Positions 16,068-26,135 of a DNA stretch of 34,325 nucleotides are shown here, in pieces. The notes beneath the pieces are model-generated. The model had not been told where the DNA came from. It made no database searches and was given only the letters and a program-made list of their open reading frames with translations. The position numbers and the translations under genes were made by a program. Within the stretch, counting starts at the first letter, position 1; the number at the start of each line of letters is the position of its first letter. This stretch comes from Xenococcaceae cyanobacterium MO_234.B1 (GTDB lineage: Bacteria; Cyanobacteriota; Cyanobacteriia; Cyanobacteriales; Xenococcaceae), in the NCBI GenBank assembly GCA_030064915.1, contig JASJEK010000075.1:1-34325 (forward strand), given 5' to 3'.

Positions 16068-19000
16068 TTAAACAGATTTGTGACCAATAATGCTGCTAAT
16101 CGTGTCAAATAATTCTTGTTCGTCACAAGGTTTAATTAAATAAGCTGCTGCACCCAACTGTAAGGCTAGTTTGCGATGTTTATCACTATCTCTGGAAGTT
16201 AGAATAATTACAGGAGTATCGCGAAGACTTTGATTTTGACGCAATGCTTTCAAAAATTGAAAGCCATTCATCATCGGCATTTCTAAATCGCAGACGACAA
16301 GATTAACCTCACCAGACTGTTGCAACTTTTCTAAAGCTTTTAAGCCATTTTCTGCCTGAATTACTGTTTGACTGACTTTTTCTAAAGACATGGCAATACT
16401 CTTTCTTAAGCTAGAAGAATCATCTACTACTAGCAAGGTTTGAGCTAAAGTTGAGCCACCTAAAAGTAGTTGCTGATCGGTATTTCCAGACAGTTTTTGA
16501 GGACTATAATCTGCTAGATAAGCATTTTGAGTAATAGCAGATGCTGTATTTTGATTTTGTTGTAATATTATGTTGCCATCTATAACGAGAGTTAGACTAC
16601 TGTCTTTGAGAACACTACAACCATATATATAATTAGGGGGTGCGATCGCGCTGCCTAAAGGTCTAATTACTAATTCTTGTTCTCCTAAAACTTTTTCTAC
16701 TTCTAACCCTACTAAGCTTCCTTGGCGACGTAGTAGTAAGATTGGATTGTTATTAGAGCTATCAGATTCATCAGTATTTCTAGTTCTTCCTAAAACAGTA
16801 CGCGGATACTCAATTAAGTCGCCTAATTTCCTTACAGGAATAGTTTGAACTTCTGAGTTAGTTTGCCAATGCAGTACTTTATGTCCTTCAAAAACTCGAA
16901 TTTGATTAGAAATTGGCACAACAATTTTTTCTATCGCATCTGTAAGTAAGGCATAGGTAAGACCATCTGCTTGGGTAAGCATAAGTTTAGCAATGGTCAA
17001 AGTTAGGGGTATTTGTAAAGAAAAAACTGTTCCTTGATTGGGGACAGATTCAATTGAAATACTGCCGTCCATGGCTTCAATTTGAGCGCGAACTACATCT
17101 AATCCCACACCTCTTCCTGATAAGGAACTAACTTTTTCCGCAGTCGAAAATCCTGGTTCAAAAAGTAATTCTAGCAGTCTAGATGCTGGAAGACGGTCTG
17201 CATCTTGTGCTGTAATTAGTTTCTTCTTAATAGCACTATTTTTAATTTTTTCTAAATTGATTCCTTTGCCATCATCTTTGATTTCAATAATAGTTTTGCC
17301 ACCTTGATAATAGGCTCTGAGTTCAATAGTTCCTGTCTCTGGCTTGCCATTTTGAAGACGAACTTCGGGAGTTTCTAAACCATGATCAAAACCATTACGA
17401 ATTAAATGAAGTAACGGGTCATATAGTTTTTCTTCTACTGTTTTATCAATTAAGATATGACCTCCAGTAATTTTTAGATCAACCTTTTTCTTATAGGTAG
17501 TTGCTAATTGCTGTAGCATTCGAGGGAACCGATTGAAAACCCTACCAATAGGAGACATTCTGGTATCAATCAATTCATCTCTCATATTTAACAGCATTCG
17601 TTGCTGTTTTTGGGTACTTCTTTGGGCTTGTTTATTGTAGGTTTTGATTTTTTCTGCTATTTCTGAGAGTTCGGAATTACTGTGAAGAGATAATTTGAGT
17701 AACTGTTCAATATTCGTTTCATTGACAGGATCAAGATTAGATTGTGATCGCGTAATTCCAGAATTATTAACAAAAGATGTATCTGGATTAGTTTTAACTA
17801 ATTGTTGTAATTTATTGGGTAATGATTGCCTAATTTTTTGTTGTTCAGGAGAAATATAGACTTCATCAACAATACTAATTAGACTATTAATGATTTGTTC
17901 ATTATAGTTAATTTTATCTAGCAAGTCTTGAACCAAATCATAAATCTTCTCATCCTTAAGAATATTTTGGTTTTGATTAATTAAAATTTCTCCTACTAAA
18001 TCATTTAATTTTTCAAGAGATTCTAAGTTAACCCGAACTGTTTGATTTACTGATTTTTTCTGGTTTGTGTGCGATCGCGAAGGAGAATTTAATTTAGATT
18101 TTGTAGAAGTAATAACTGTAGTATTGTCTGCGTTAATAACTGGTTTAGCATCAATTGTAATAGAGGTTTCTACAGCAGTAAAAGATACTTCTAATTTATT
18201 AGTGTTATCTTGGAATTCATCAGAAATAATCGATGATGTAGCGGTTATTTCGGGCGTAACTGAATCAGAGGGAGCAGAATTTTCATTCAATACTTCGGAA
18301 GATTCAACTTCATTACCCCAAATTTCTCCCAGTAATTCTTTGGAAGAGGTATCTTGATTAAGTGCTTCTGGAGGTTGTGGCAAGATCACCGATGCCATAC
18401 TATTTTCTATATCCTCATTAATCAAACTAAATGAGGATTCTATTTCTGGCTCATCTTGTTCAACGGAAGCAGAAGGAGAGTCTTCTAATAATTGCAAATC
18501 TTCTGCTGATAAAGAAAATAAATCATCATCCTCTTCTTCTTCTGGTTGATTAACTATAGATACTGAGTTTTCTGCTTGATTTAGAGATTGAATTTGACGG
18601 TGGGGGATGGCGAGGTCTCCTCGCCATATCGAACCACCATGTTGACTTACATCTTGAGGAGGAAATTCATTTTGCATCTCCCTCAATAATTCCATAGCTT
18701 CTGAATCATTTTCTTCATTAGAAAACTCAGTTTCTAGAGACGCTGCTAAATCTGAAATATCTTGCTCTGTTGGTGTATCTATTAGAGTTGCAGTTATATC
18801 TATATCATCTTTTCTGTCTTGATTAGACGAATCAACAATTTGAGATTCCAAATCTATATATGATGTTGAGACATCTTCAATTAATTCAGTTGCTGGAAGA
18901 CCACTAGCTAATTGCAATAAAGCAGGAGAAGGTTCTCCGCCTCTTTCTCGATCTCCTTCCAAGACTTGTTTTTGCGCTTGTTCGATATTGGCGATCGCAG

Positions 19001-19697
19001 CTTGGGCTACTTCCATAATGGGATTGCTACTGTTATCTAAAGCCATAATAATAGTCTGGGCAATCTCGCCAAATCCAGGTAGCCCTAAAGATTCAGCTAA
19101 ACCGATAAAGATTTCTGCCTGAGAGCGCAAAAATTCCCCAATCTGATTATCATCAGCTCCAGCTACCGCAGCATAAAGTTCTTGCAATCTTTCTGGAATT
19201 ACGGCTTCAAAGAAAGATTCTACAACGTCTAGACCCAACTCTTCCGAAGTGGGGAAAGCATCTTGATCTGTGAGATAGTCGCCAAATATTTCTTGTAATT
19301 GAGCAAAAACTGTAGCAGCGCGGTCTAAAATTGCATCCCGATCAATGGAAATCTTACTAAATTCAGCCGTTAGAGGTTGACGGAGACATTCATAGCTTTC
19401 ATAAATGAGTCTTTTAGTTTCTGCATCAAGTTCTAACTCAGGATTATAAAGAGCCTTAAAAACGTCTTCCATCGAGTGGGCTACGGTTTTAATAGTTTCT
19501 AGTCCTACATTAGCAGCCCCACCCTTGAGAGTATGAGCAGCTCGCATCAGTTGATTAACCCTTAAAGCTCGATCTTGAAGCGCCACCTCACCTTCGTTGA
19601 TGGCAAAAATTTCCTCTTCGATAGTTTGGAGCAATTCTGGTGCTTCTTCGAGAAAATAGTGATAGGCTTGGTCACGAATATCAGGATCAGTAATCAT
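16068..19697 (-). CDS. CheA-type hybrid histidine kinase (PixL/HmpE-like)
   Basis: A 1209-residue chemosensory kinase. An N-terminal Hpt has His55 (AAHTLKGGAANVG). A long acidic linker follows, then a P3-like dimerisation region (RVNLESLEKLNDLVGEIL). The ATPase domain has its N-box around 764-773 (HLIRNGFDHG) plus DDGKGI and GRGVGLDVV. A CheW-like domain precedes the C-terminal receiver, whose phosphoacceptor is Asp1137 (VVCDLEMPMMNGF), with T/S in ILTSRD and Lys in LIKP. This is the pixL/hmpE layout. It autophosphorylates the Hpt under control of the MCP and passes phosphate to CheY/PatA receivers that control type IV pilus motility. A palindromic repeat is inserted in frame at residues about 351-368 in the linker. 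It lies 98 bases downstream of the MCP gene and is last in the operon. Confidence 0.92.
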   Translation of the reverse strand: MITDPDIRDQAYHYFLEEAPELLQTIEEEIFAINEGEVALQDRALRVNQLMRAAHTLKGGAANVGLETIKTVAHSMEDVFKALYNPELELDAETKRLIYESYECLRQPLTAEFSKISIDRDAILDRAATVFAQLQEIFGDYLTDQDAFPTSEELGLDVVESFFEAVIPERLQELYAAVAGADDNQIGEFLRSQAEIFIGLAESLGLPGFGEIAQTIIMALDNSSNPIMEVAQAAIANIEQAQKQVLEGDRERGGEPSPALLQLASGLPATELIEDVSTSYIDLESQIVDSSNQDRKDDIDITATLIDTPTEQDISDLAASLETEFSNEENDSEAMELLREMQNEFPPQDVSQHGGSIWRGDLAIPHRQIQSLNQAENSVSIVNQPEEEEDDDLFSLSAEDLQLLEDSPSASVEQDEPEIESSFSLINEDIENSMASVILPQPPEALNQDTSSKELLGEIWGNEVESSEVLNENSAPSDSVTPEITATSSIISDEFQDNTNKLEVSFTAVETSITIDAKPVINADNTTVITSTKSKLNSPSRSHTNQKKSVNQTVRVNLESLEKLNDLVGEILINQNQNILKDEKIYDLVQDLLDKINYNEQIINSLISIVDEVYISPEQQKIRQSLPNKLQQLVKTNPDTSFVNNSGITRSQSNLDPVNETNIEQLLKLSLHSNSELSEIAEKIKTYNKQAQRSTQKQQRMLLNMRDELIDTRMSPIGRVFNRFPRMLQQLATTYKKKVDLKITGGHILIDKTVEEKLYDPLLHLIRNGFDHGLETPEVRLQNGKPETGTIELRAYYQGGKTIIEIKDDGKGINLEKIKNSAIKKKLITAQDADRLPASRLLELLFEPGFSTAEKVSSLSGRGVGLDVVRAQIEAMDGSISIESVPNQGTVFSLQIPLTLTIAKLMLTQADGLTYALLTDAIEKIVVPISNQIRVFEGHKVLHWQTNSEVQTIPVRKLGDLIEYPRTVLGRTRNTDESDSSNNNPILLLRRQGSLVGLEVEKVLGEQELVIRPLGSAIAPPNYIYGCSVLKDSSLTLVIDGNIILQQNQNTASAITQNAYLADYSPQKLSGNTDQQLLLGGSTLAQTLLVVDDSSSLRKSIAMSLEKVSQTVIQAENGLKALEKLQQSGEVNLVVCDLEMPMMNGFQFLKALRQNQSLRDTPVIILTSRDSDKHRKLALQLGAAAYLIKPCDEQELFDTISSIIGHKSV
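18596..18646 (-). repeat. REP-like palindromic element, copy 2, inside the CheA gene
   Basis: On the minus strand GTCAACATGGTGGTTCGATATG-type sequence (read in two parts: CAACATGGTGGTTCGATATG, then GCGAGGAGACCTCGCC) is followed by ATCCCCCACCGTCAA. It matches the element at 127-194 in order: CAACA-GTGGTT-GATATG, a GAGG/CCTC hairpin, then ATCCCCCAC. The stem GGCGAGG (18609-18615) pairs with CCTCGCC (18619-18625). It is translated as SQHGGSIWRGDLAIPHRQ without breaking the frame. Confidence 0.72.
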
Positions 19698-19795
19698 TAT
19701 CTATTTTTTATCTATATAAGAAACGTCATAATAAAAAATCTGAACTCCAAAACAGAGTTAATCTGTTTCAGAATTCAGGATTTATAGTGCAGAAT

Positions 19796-22700
19796 TTACT
19801 TTACTTTGAACTGAGCCACACTAGATTGCAAGTTGTTAGCCAGCTTTTCTAGTTGTTGGAAGGAAGCCGAGATTTTCTGGGATTCATCAGAAGTTTCATT
19901 GGCGATTTCTGCTACTTGTCCCATTACCTGAGTTACAGATTCTGCTTGTTGAGTTTGCTCACTAGCAGCACTACTAATATCTTGTACTAAGGCTCTAATT
20001 TCATCAGTAGCAGTAACGATCGCATTGAGACTATCACGAGTATCATTTACTAAACTTGTTCCTTCTGCGACTTGCTGTACTCCTGCTTCCATTGCAGCAG
20101 AAACTTCTTGAGTTTCATCTTGAATCTCTCTTACCAGTTTTTCAATTTCGATGGTAGCTTCTGAGGATTGTAAAGAGAGGTTTCGTACTTCATCTGCTAC
20201 TACGGCAAAGCCTTTACCATATTCTCCAGCACGGGTTGCTTCTAAAGCAGCATTGAGAGCTAGTAAGTTAGTCTGAGCAGCGAAAGAACTAATGAGATTA
20301 ACCACACGAGAAATCTTTTGAGAAGAATCACTGAGTCGTTTAACTCGCTTACCAGCATCAGCCACAGTTTGACGGATACCCACAATACTATCTACAGTTT
20401 TATTCATAGCCCGATCGCCTTCTTTAACGGTGCGATCGGCTTGTTCGATAGCTACTTCTACTTTTTGGGCTTTTTGAGTTGTGAGATTAGAAGCTTTGAT
20501 GGTAGCTTTTACTTTATCCAGAGCTGCTTGTAGTTCTTCTAACTGCTTCTGGGACTTAAAGGAGAGATTTTCTACCACACCACTACTGACTTGAGTAGTT
20601 TGAGCTACCTGTCCAACAGCTTCTTGTACTTGTAAAACGATTTGTTTGAGAGAATCGAGAGTAGTATTATAGGCTCCTGCGATGGTGCCAATTTCATTTT
20701 CTGTAACTTTGGCTCTCACGGTTAGGTCTCCACTAAAAGCAGGTCTAACAGTGCGAAGCATATCTACTGCTTGTTTCTGTAGTTCTTCTTTAGCTGCTTT
20801 TTCTCTAGCTAGGGTTTGAGAGAGGTTTTCTGATTGAATGCGTAGTTGCTCTGATTTTTCTGCTTGTTCGATAGCAATTCCTAGTTGAGGGGCAATTTTT
20901 AGGAGCAAATTCAGTTCGTTAGCTTTCCATTCCCGCGCTCCAGAGTTTTGATAAACGGCAAATAAACCCCAAAGTTTATTTTCTTGGAAAATTGGAACAA
21001 TAATATAAGCTCTAGCTTGATATTTTTCTAGAGAGCGCAGATAGCAAGAAGAGAATCCAGCACTATAGACATCATTAACTACATTGAATTTTTTGCCCCT
21101 GGTATAGTCTCCTCCTTGGGTATTGATAAAATAAGTATCTTGATCGAGAGCTGAACCTGCTTCCATATTTTTCAGGGTACATTGCTCATTGGCATTCATT
21201 TCTTTGCTAAAGAGAGTTTCATCAGTTTCCTGAATTTCCATGATCGATACCCACTCTGAACCAGCAGATTCCGCCAAAACTTCTCCTGTCCAGTCAGGAT
21301 TAAAACGATAAACTACGGCGCGATCAACTTGCAGCAGCTTGCGAACTTCCTGGGTAGAGCTGCGGAAAATTTCTTGCAGTTTCAGAGAACTACCAATACG
21401 CTGCACAATATTGGAGACAGCTTTTTCTTGTTGTGCCTGAGTTTGTAACTCTTCTAAATACTGTTTTTGTTGAATGACGATTCCGATTTGTCCTACTATT
21501 TGCTTGAGAAACTCTAGGTCATCTTCTTGCCAAACACGAGTTTGAGATTGATAGATATTGATTATGCCCCAGAGCTTTTGATCGACAAAAATCGGCATTC
21601 TGACGTAAGCCTTGATGTCTAATCTTTCCAAGACTCCAATGAGACGTTCTTCCAGACCTGATTTGCTAACATCATTAACGATACAGGATTCACCATTTTT
21701 ATAGCTTCCACCTTGATTTTTTTGTAAATAAGGATAGGGGTTTTTAGCAAAAGTAGTTTGAAAACAAGAAGCTTGAGAAGATTTAAAATCCTGATCGATA
21801 GGGACTTCTACAATATTTGCTCCGCTCCAGTCAGAATTAAAACGATAGATGCTGGTTCTTGCTACTGTTAGTAATTTACGAGTTTCTTGAGCAGCAATTT
21901 CTAAAACATTCTCTAAGGATGGGGTATCTCCCATCCGATCGACCATCTGAGCCAGACTTTTTTGCCTAACTACTGTTTTTCTGAGTTGTTCAGTTGTTTC
22001 TGCTTGTTCGATGGCAATTCCTAGTTGAGGAGCAATTTTGAGGAGCAAATTCAGTTCATTGGCTTGCCATTCCCGTACTCCAGAGTTTTGATAAGCAGCA
22101 AATAAACCCCAAAGCTTATTTTCTTGGAAAATTGGAACGATGATGTAAGCTTTAGCTTGATATTTTTCGAGAGACTGTAAATAACAAGAAGAAAAGCCAG
22201 CACTATAGACATCATTAACTACTTGGAATTTCTTACCTTTAGTGTATTCTCCCCCTTGATTGAGCTTAAAGTAAGTGTCGTTGTCTAATGCAGGAGTAGC
22301 TTCCAAGTATTTCAAAGTACAGCTACTAGAAGCATTCATTTCTGTACTGTATAGTTCATCATCGGTTTCTTGGAGTTGCATTACCGATGTCCAACCAGAA
22401 GACATCGACTCTGCTAGAACTTCGCCACTCCAATCTTGTTTAAATTGATAAACGACAACGCGATCGCATTCTAACAGTTGACGAACTTCGTTAGTAGAAG
22501 TACGGAAAATATCTCGTAAATCTTGAGATTGCTGAATTTTCTGGACGATTTTAGCTACTGCTCTTTCTTGTTGCGCAATTTTTTCCTGTTGCTTGACTTG
22601 ACTTTCAATCTCTTTCAGGGAACGGATTTTGCCTATCCCAATTCCCACTTGTAAGCCAATTTGTCGGAGAATATCAATCTCTTCTTGTTTCCATTTACGA

Positions 22701-24310
22701 GAACCAGAGTTTTGATAAACTGCCACTAATCCCCAGAGTTTTTTATCAGTAGTCATATCTCCGATAAAAATAGGTGCGATCGCATAAGCTCTAGCTTCAA
22801 ACTGCTCTAGTAACTCAATATGGCAAGCTTGATGACCAACCATGTAGATATCATCAACAGCAAAACATTCGCCATATTTATAACGTCCTCCCTGATTTTC
22901 TTGGAGGAAAGTGTCTTTGACAATAGGAATACTATCAATTAGTTTCGACCACCCAGAAGCCACAGATTCGGCAATAAATTCGCCACTCCAATCATCATTA
23001 AAACGATAGATAGCTAGACGATCTGCTTGGAGTAATTTTCTTCCTTCTTGGGTTGCCACTTGAAAAATTGCTTTTTCATCATTAGCAATCTGCATTCTCT
23101 CCAGCATTTTGCTCAAACCTTTTTCTCTTTGAATTGCCTTTTCCATTTGTTTGGTTTGAAATTGGCTATTGCGGAGAAACAGAGTTTGTTGTAAGGGGAG
23201 GGCAAATTTAGTAGCTTGCTTAACTAGTTGATTAACTTCAGACTTTTGCCAATTACGAGAACTAGAGTTTTGATAAATTCCTAAAACCCCTAAAAGCTGA
23301 TTGTTGTATTCAATGGGAACAACAATATAGGCTTTGGCTTGTAATGCTTCTAAATTTTCTACAAGACAGCGTGCAAAGCCTTTTGTATATATGTCATTCA
23401 CTACGTAGTAAGGCTTATATTCATCTGTCTTGAGGAAATAATCAAAATCAAAATATGAACCTGCTTTTGCCCAATTGCTTCCTACTGATTCTGTTAAAAT
23501 TTGACCACTCCAGTCAGGATTGAAAGCATAAACTAAAGCTCGGTCTGCTTTGAGAGACTCTCTTATTTGATGCAAAGAATCTTGCATCAATTCCTGCATT
23601 TCACGGTCAATTTTGCCTAAAATGTCTTGCTGATATCCAAATTGAAAACTAGGTTGATTTTTCTCGACAACAATAGTTAATTCAGTGGCAATGCGATCGA
23701 GTAAATTAATTTCTTCTTCTTCCCAAGAGCGAGGTTTGGAACATTGTTGAACTACCAATAAACCCCAAACTTTATTAGAAGCATAATTATCGTTTTCTAA
23801 GGAAAAAGAATTAAGAGTTATGGGAATACTTAGAGAGGCTCTTACCTGAAACTTCTCTAGCAGTTGTTTTTGATAGGGAGTTAGTCGGCTTTGTTTTACA
23901 TCTTGAATCGCCAAAAATCCTTTAGACTGATAATCTAAGATTTTCTGACCGCCAAAACTACTGCAAGGGATAACCTCATCTTGAGTAGGAGTCCAACCTT
24001 CGATGATTGATTCGGCAATAACTCTTCCTTCATTTTGAGCTTCAAACTGGTAAATCAAAACTCGGTCTGCTTTGAGGTTTTGACGGATTACAGAGACAGT
24101 TTTAACTAAAAAAGCTTCAAAATTTTTAGCTTGACGAATTTGTTTGATAATTTTATTAGCTCGTTCTCTTTCTCCTTTAAAAAGATTGGTTTTAATCTTT
24201 TTAACTAGATCATTTTTTGATGATCCTTGCTGATTAACTTGGGTATTGTCTGCATCTTCAATGGCAGGATTTGTTCCATTATTTGTTACAGAAATAGTTG
24301 AAGTATCCAT
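19796..24310 (-). CDS. Methyl-accepting chemotaxis protein with six GAF domains (PixJ/HmpD-like)
   Basis: 1504 residues with no membrane segment. Six GAF domains occupy about 50-1170, then a HAMP-like stretch (~1185-1235) and the MCP signalling coil (~1250-1500; VADEVRNLS hairpin). Bilin-site cysteines vary. GAF1 has Pro-Tyr and no Cys. GAF2 has Cys315 (ARCLVENL). GAF3 has Cys496-His ([10 protein letters not shown]), the best canonical site. GAF4 has Cys709-Tyr plus a second Cys664 (SCTLK) in an insert. GAF5 has none. GAF6 has Cys1089-Tyr plus Cys1044 (QCTLK). GAF4 and GAF6 are near copies, also at DNA level. GAF3, and possibly GAF4/GAF6 as insert-Cys types, could bind phycocyanobilin, making this a candidate phototaxis receptor. 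It controls the CheA gene next to it through CheW. Lack of membrane helices suggests a cytoplasmic or pole-tethered array. Confidence 0.9.
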   Translation of the reverse strand: MDTSTISVTNNGTNPAIEDADNTQVNQQGSSKNDLVKKIKTNLFKGERERANKIIKQIRQAKNFEAFLVKTVSVIRQNLKADRVLIYQFEAQNEGRVIAESIIEGWTPTQDEVIPCSSFGGQKILDYQSKGFLAIQDVKQSRLTPYQKQLLEKFQVRASLSIPITLNSFSLENDNYASNKVWGLLVVQQCSKPRSWEEEEINLLDRIATELTIVVEKNQPSFQFGYQQDILGKIDREMQELMQDSLHQIRESLKADRALVYAFNPDWSGQILTESVGSNWAKAGSYFDFDYFLKTDEYKPYYVVNDIYTKGFARCLVENLEALQAKAYIVVPIEYNNQLLGVLGIYQNSSSRNWQKSEVNQLVKQATKFALPLQQTLFLRNSQFQTKQMEKAIQREKGLSKMLERMQIANDEKAIFQVATQEGRKLLQADRLAIYRFNDDWSGEFIAESVASGWSKLIDSIPIVKDTFLQENQGGRYKYGECFAVDDIYMVGHQACHIELLEQFEARAYAIAPIFIGDMTTDKKLWGLVAVYQNSGSRKWKQEEIDILRQIGLQVGIGIGKIRSLKEIESQVKQQEKIAQQERAVAKIVQKIQQSQDLRDIFRTSTNEVRQLLECDRVVVYQFKQDWSGEVLAESMSSGWTSVMQLQETDDELYSTEMNASSSCTLKYLEATPALDNDTYFKLNQGGEYTKGKKFQVVNDVYSAGFSSCYLQSLEKYQAKAYIIVPIFQENKLWGLFAAYQNSGVREWQANELNLLLKIAPQLGIAIEQAETTEQLRKTVVRQKSLAQMVDRMGDTPSLENVLEIAAQETRKLLTVARTSIYRFNSDWSGANIVEVPIDQDFKSSQASCFQTTFAKNPYPYLQKNQGGSYKNGESCIVNDVSKSGLEERLIGVLERLDIKAYVRMPIFVDQKLWGIINIYQSQTRVWQEDDLEFLKQIVGQIGIVIQQKQYLEELQTQAQQEKAVSNIVQRIGSSLKLQEIFRSSTQEVRKLLQVDRAVVYRFNPDWTGEVLAESAGSEWVSIMEIQETDETLFSKEMNANEQCTLKNMEAGSALDQDTYFINTQGGDYTRGKKFNVVNDVYSAGFSSCYLRSLEKYQARAYIIVPIFQENKLWGLFAVYQNSGAREWKANELNLLLKIAPQLGIAIEQAEKSEQLRIQSENLSQTLAREKAAKEELQKQAVDMLRTVRPAFSGDLTVRAKVTENEIGTIAGAYNTTLDSLKQIVLQVQEAVGQVAQTTQVSSGVVENLSFKSQKQLEELQAALDKVKATIKASNLTTQKAQKVEVAIEQADRTVKEGDRAMNKTVDSIVGIRQTVADAGKRVKRLSDSSQKISRVVNLISSFAAQTNLLALNAALEATRAGEYGKGFAVVADEVRNLSLQSSEATIEIEKLVREIQDETQEVSAAMEAGVQQVAEGTSLVNDTRDSLNAIVTATDEIRALVQDISSAASEQTQQAESVTQVMGQVAEIANETSDESQKISASFQQLEKLANNLQSSVAQFKVK

Positions 24311-24605
24311 AGTATTTTCCAGGATTGTTGATGGTTATTTCTCTAAAATATTGACTTGAAGTGTCTTGATTGACTGAAATAGTTTCTCGGCTAAAAATAA
24401 AATTTGAGACTTAGCAGTGAAAATTATTCGCTGTTTGTCTTAATTTCAACCTCGAATGATTATTCCTATTTAAAATTAGCCTCTTTCAACCCTTATAATT
24501 TCTTGAGTTACTTTTGGTTGTGGTAGAAAGTTTAACTAAACCAAATTACTATCTTTCTATAGCTCTATGATGTTTTAGCTATATTTATTCTTTCAAACTC
24601 TCTGA
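24311..24605. other. Gap between CheW and MCP genes
   Basis: About 295 AT-rich bases separate the CheW and MCP genes of the operon, much longer than the other operon gaps. No conserved frame, terminator hairpin or clear promoter was seen. A separate promoter for the MCP-CheA pair is possible. Confidence 0.3.
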
Positions 24606-25190
24606 CTATTTATAAGTACTGAAATTAGGGTTAATCGCAAAGAACTGAAAAACCTCTGCTGCATTAATAAGCATCACTATATTATTACTTTTATCTGTTA
24701 GATATCCATTGAGAAAAGGGAGGACATCTTCAGAAAAAATTTCCGAAGAAGGAGCTTTAAACTGCTCTAAATCTTGTTCGATTATATTGTCAATTTGAGG
24801 AATTACTAATCCTAGTGATTGTCCTTCTATTTGAACTACCATCACCAATACAGTGTCATTCGTTGGCTCAAAAGAAGGGGGATAACCTAAAAGATTCTCT
24901 AAATCGACAATCCATAACATTTCACTACGCCAACTGTAAATGCCAAGAACACAATAAGGCATTTGAGGCACAGATAAAATTTCTGATACGGAGACAGTAA
25001 TTATCTCTGTTACGATTTCGGCTTCTAATAAGGCGAAGTCTCTACCACTAGCGGAACTGGTAACGCTGTCGCTGCTTCCGAGATAAAATTGTAGGAATTT
25101 ATTAATTTGTTGGGTTGTTGATTCTCGATCAGTCTTGGAATTAATACTGACAGATAGAGAATTAGAAGAAGAAGTGCTTAACATAACCAT
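24606..25190 (-). CDS. CheW-like adaptor (PixI/HmpC-like)
   Basis: A 194-residue protein. After a Ser-rich N-terminus (1-30) comes a CheW fold: FLQFYLG, FALLEAEIVTEII, VPQMPYCVLGIYSWRSEMLW with the G-x-x-x-x-R-G-like turn replaced by GIYSWRSE, then IVDLENLLGYP and a final strand. It would couple the GAF-MCP to CheA. It starts 5 bases after the stop of the CheY gene, so the two are in one operon. Two in-frame ATG codons (25190 and 25184) are possible starts; the first is kept. Confidence 0.88.
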   Translation of the reverse strand: MVMLSTSSSNSLSVSINSKTDRESTTQQINKFLQFYLGSSDSVTSSASGRDFALLEAEIVTEIITVSVSEILSVPQMPYCVLGIYSWRSEMLWIVDLENLLGYPPSFEPTNDTVLVMVVQIEGQSLGLVIPQIDNIIEQDLEQFKAPSSEIFSEDVLPFLNGYLTDKSNNIVMLINAAEVFQFFAINPNFSTYK

Positions 25191-25195
25191 TGTTA

Positions 25196-25558
25196 TTATT
25201 GAATGAGTTGCTGTACTTTTCCTAGTAATTCATCTCGATTAACAGGCTTGGTTATGTAAGCATCTGCTCCGACAACATCTCCCCACATTTTGTCAGCTTC
25301 AGTGGATTTAGAAGAACAAAGAATCACTGGAATTGGTTTGGTATTTTGATCTGCTTTGAGGTTGCGACATAATTCAAAACCACTTTTACCTCCCATCACT
25401 ACGTCAAGAACTATCAGTTGAGGTTGATAGTCAGCTATTTTGTCCATTGCTTCTTCTGCACTTTCTACGTCTAGTACAGTTAAGCCAGCTTCTGTGAGAT
25501 AGGTAGTTAAAACTCGTCTGTCCATTAAACTGTCATCAACAACCAATACTTTACTCAT
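25196..25558 (-). CDS. CheY-type response regulator (PixH/HmpB-like)
   Basis: A 120-residue single receiver: VVDDS (6-10), Asp52 (LIVLDVVMGGKSGFELC), Ser82-Ser83 in place of the usual Thr (ILCSSK), and Lys104 (YITKPVNRDELL). It belongs to the pixH/hmpB position of the operon, between PatA and CheW. The protein should take phosphate from the CheA Hpt and act on the type IV pilus machinery or as a phosphate sink. Start ATG at 25558; the stop is 5 bases before CheW. Confidence 0.92.
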   Translation of the reverse strand: MSKVLVVDDSLMDRRVLTTYLTEAGLTVLDVESAEEAMDKIADYQPQLIVLDVVMGGKSGFELCRNLKADQNTKPIPVILCSSKSTEADKMWGDVVGADAYITKPVNRDELLGKVQQLIQ

Positions 25559-25840
25559 AACCTAAATTTCCTCGGGGCAAATACGTAATTGAACTATTTA
25601 AAGAGTTCCCAAAAACTTTTTGAAACTAACAGTAAGAGTTAGAAAAGTTTAATAGAATTATCTGGAAATAAGAACCAAATTATTCTGAAATACTCTTCTA
25701 GAAAGCCTTCTATAATTTAAAGTGTTACAAAAATCAAAATCCTGATAGAGAAAGCAATTTAGCGATTTATTTAGGGATTTTCAAAGGTTAAACCCTTTCC
25801 AGTTTAAGGGCGAGGGATGCTGAATTTATTGAACCATTTC

Positions 25841-25981
25841 CAACAGCGTGGTTGGATATGCACAGGGTATAAAGCGCATCCTTGGAGGAGGGACTTTTAA
25901 CAACACCATCAAATGTTTTAATCCCGAAAGATAAACTAATTGAAGTCCCCCTTCCACCCCACACGCTCAATCGCCCTGTTG
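25841..25981. repeat. REP-like palindromic element, copy 3, with an inserted interior
   Basis: The left arm (25841-25860) is identical over 20 bases to 127-146. The right arm CACACGCTCAATCGCCCTGTTG (given in parts: ccccacacgctc, aatcgccctgttg) ends at 25981. Between them about 95 bases replace the short hairpin. This interior has its own inverted repeat, GGAGGGACTT against AAGTCCCCCTT. It lies in the gap between the PatA and CheY genes, so that operon step is interrupted by 577 non-coding bases. Confidence 0.65.
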
Positions 25982-26025
25982 AAACCAGTAGTTTTCATCT
26001 TTGAGTATCAAACCCTGTTGCTAGC

Positions 26026-26053
26026 TTACCTATTACCTATTACCTATTACCTA
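26026..26053. repeat. Heptanucleotide tandem repeat (TTACCTA)4
   Basis: Four perfect head-to-tail copies of TTACCTA. Heptamer short tandem repeats are a known feature of cyanobacterial intergenic DNA. It lies between the PatA-like and CheY-like genes. Confidence 0.85.
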
Positions 26054-26135
26054 CCTCAAAACTCCACTTCTCGAACTAGACGAGGTTTATTTTCCGACAG
26101 GTCTAATAGTATTAGATTCTGTAGAGTAATTTTAG

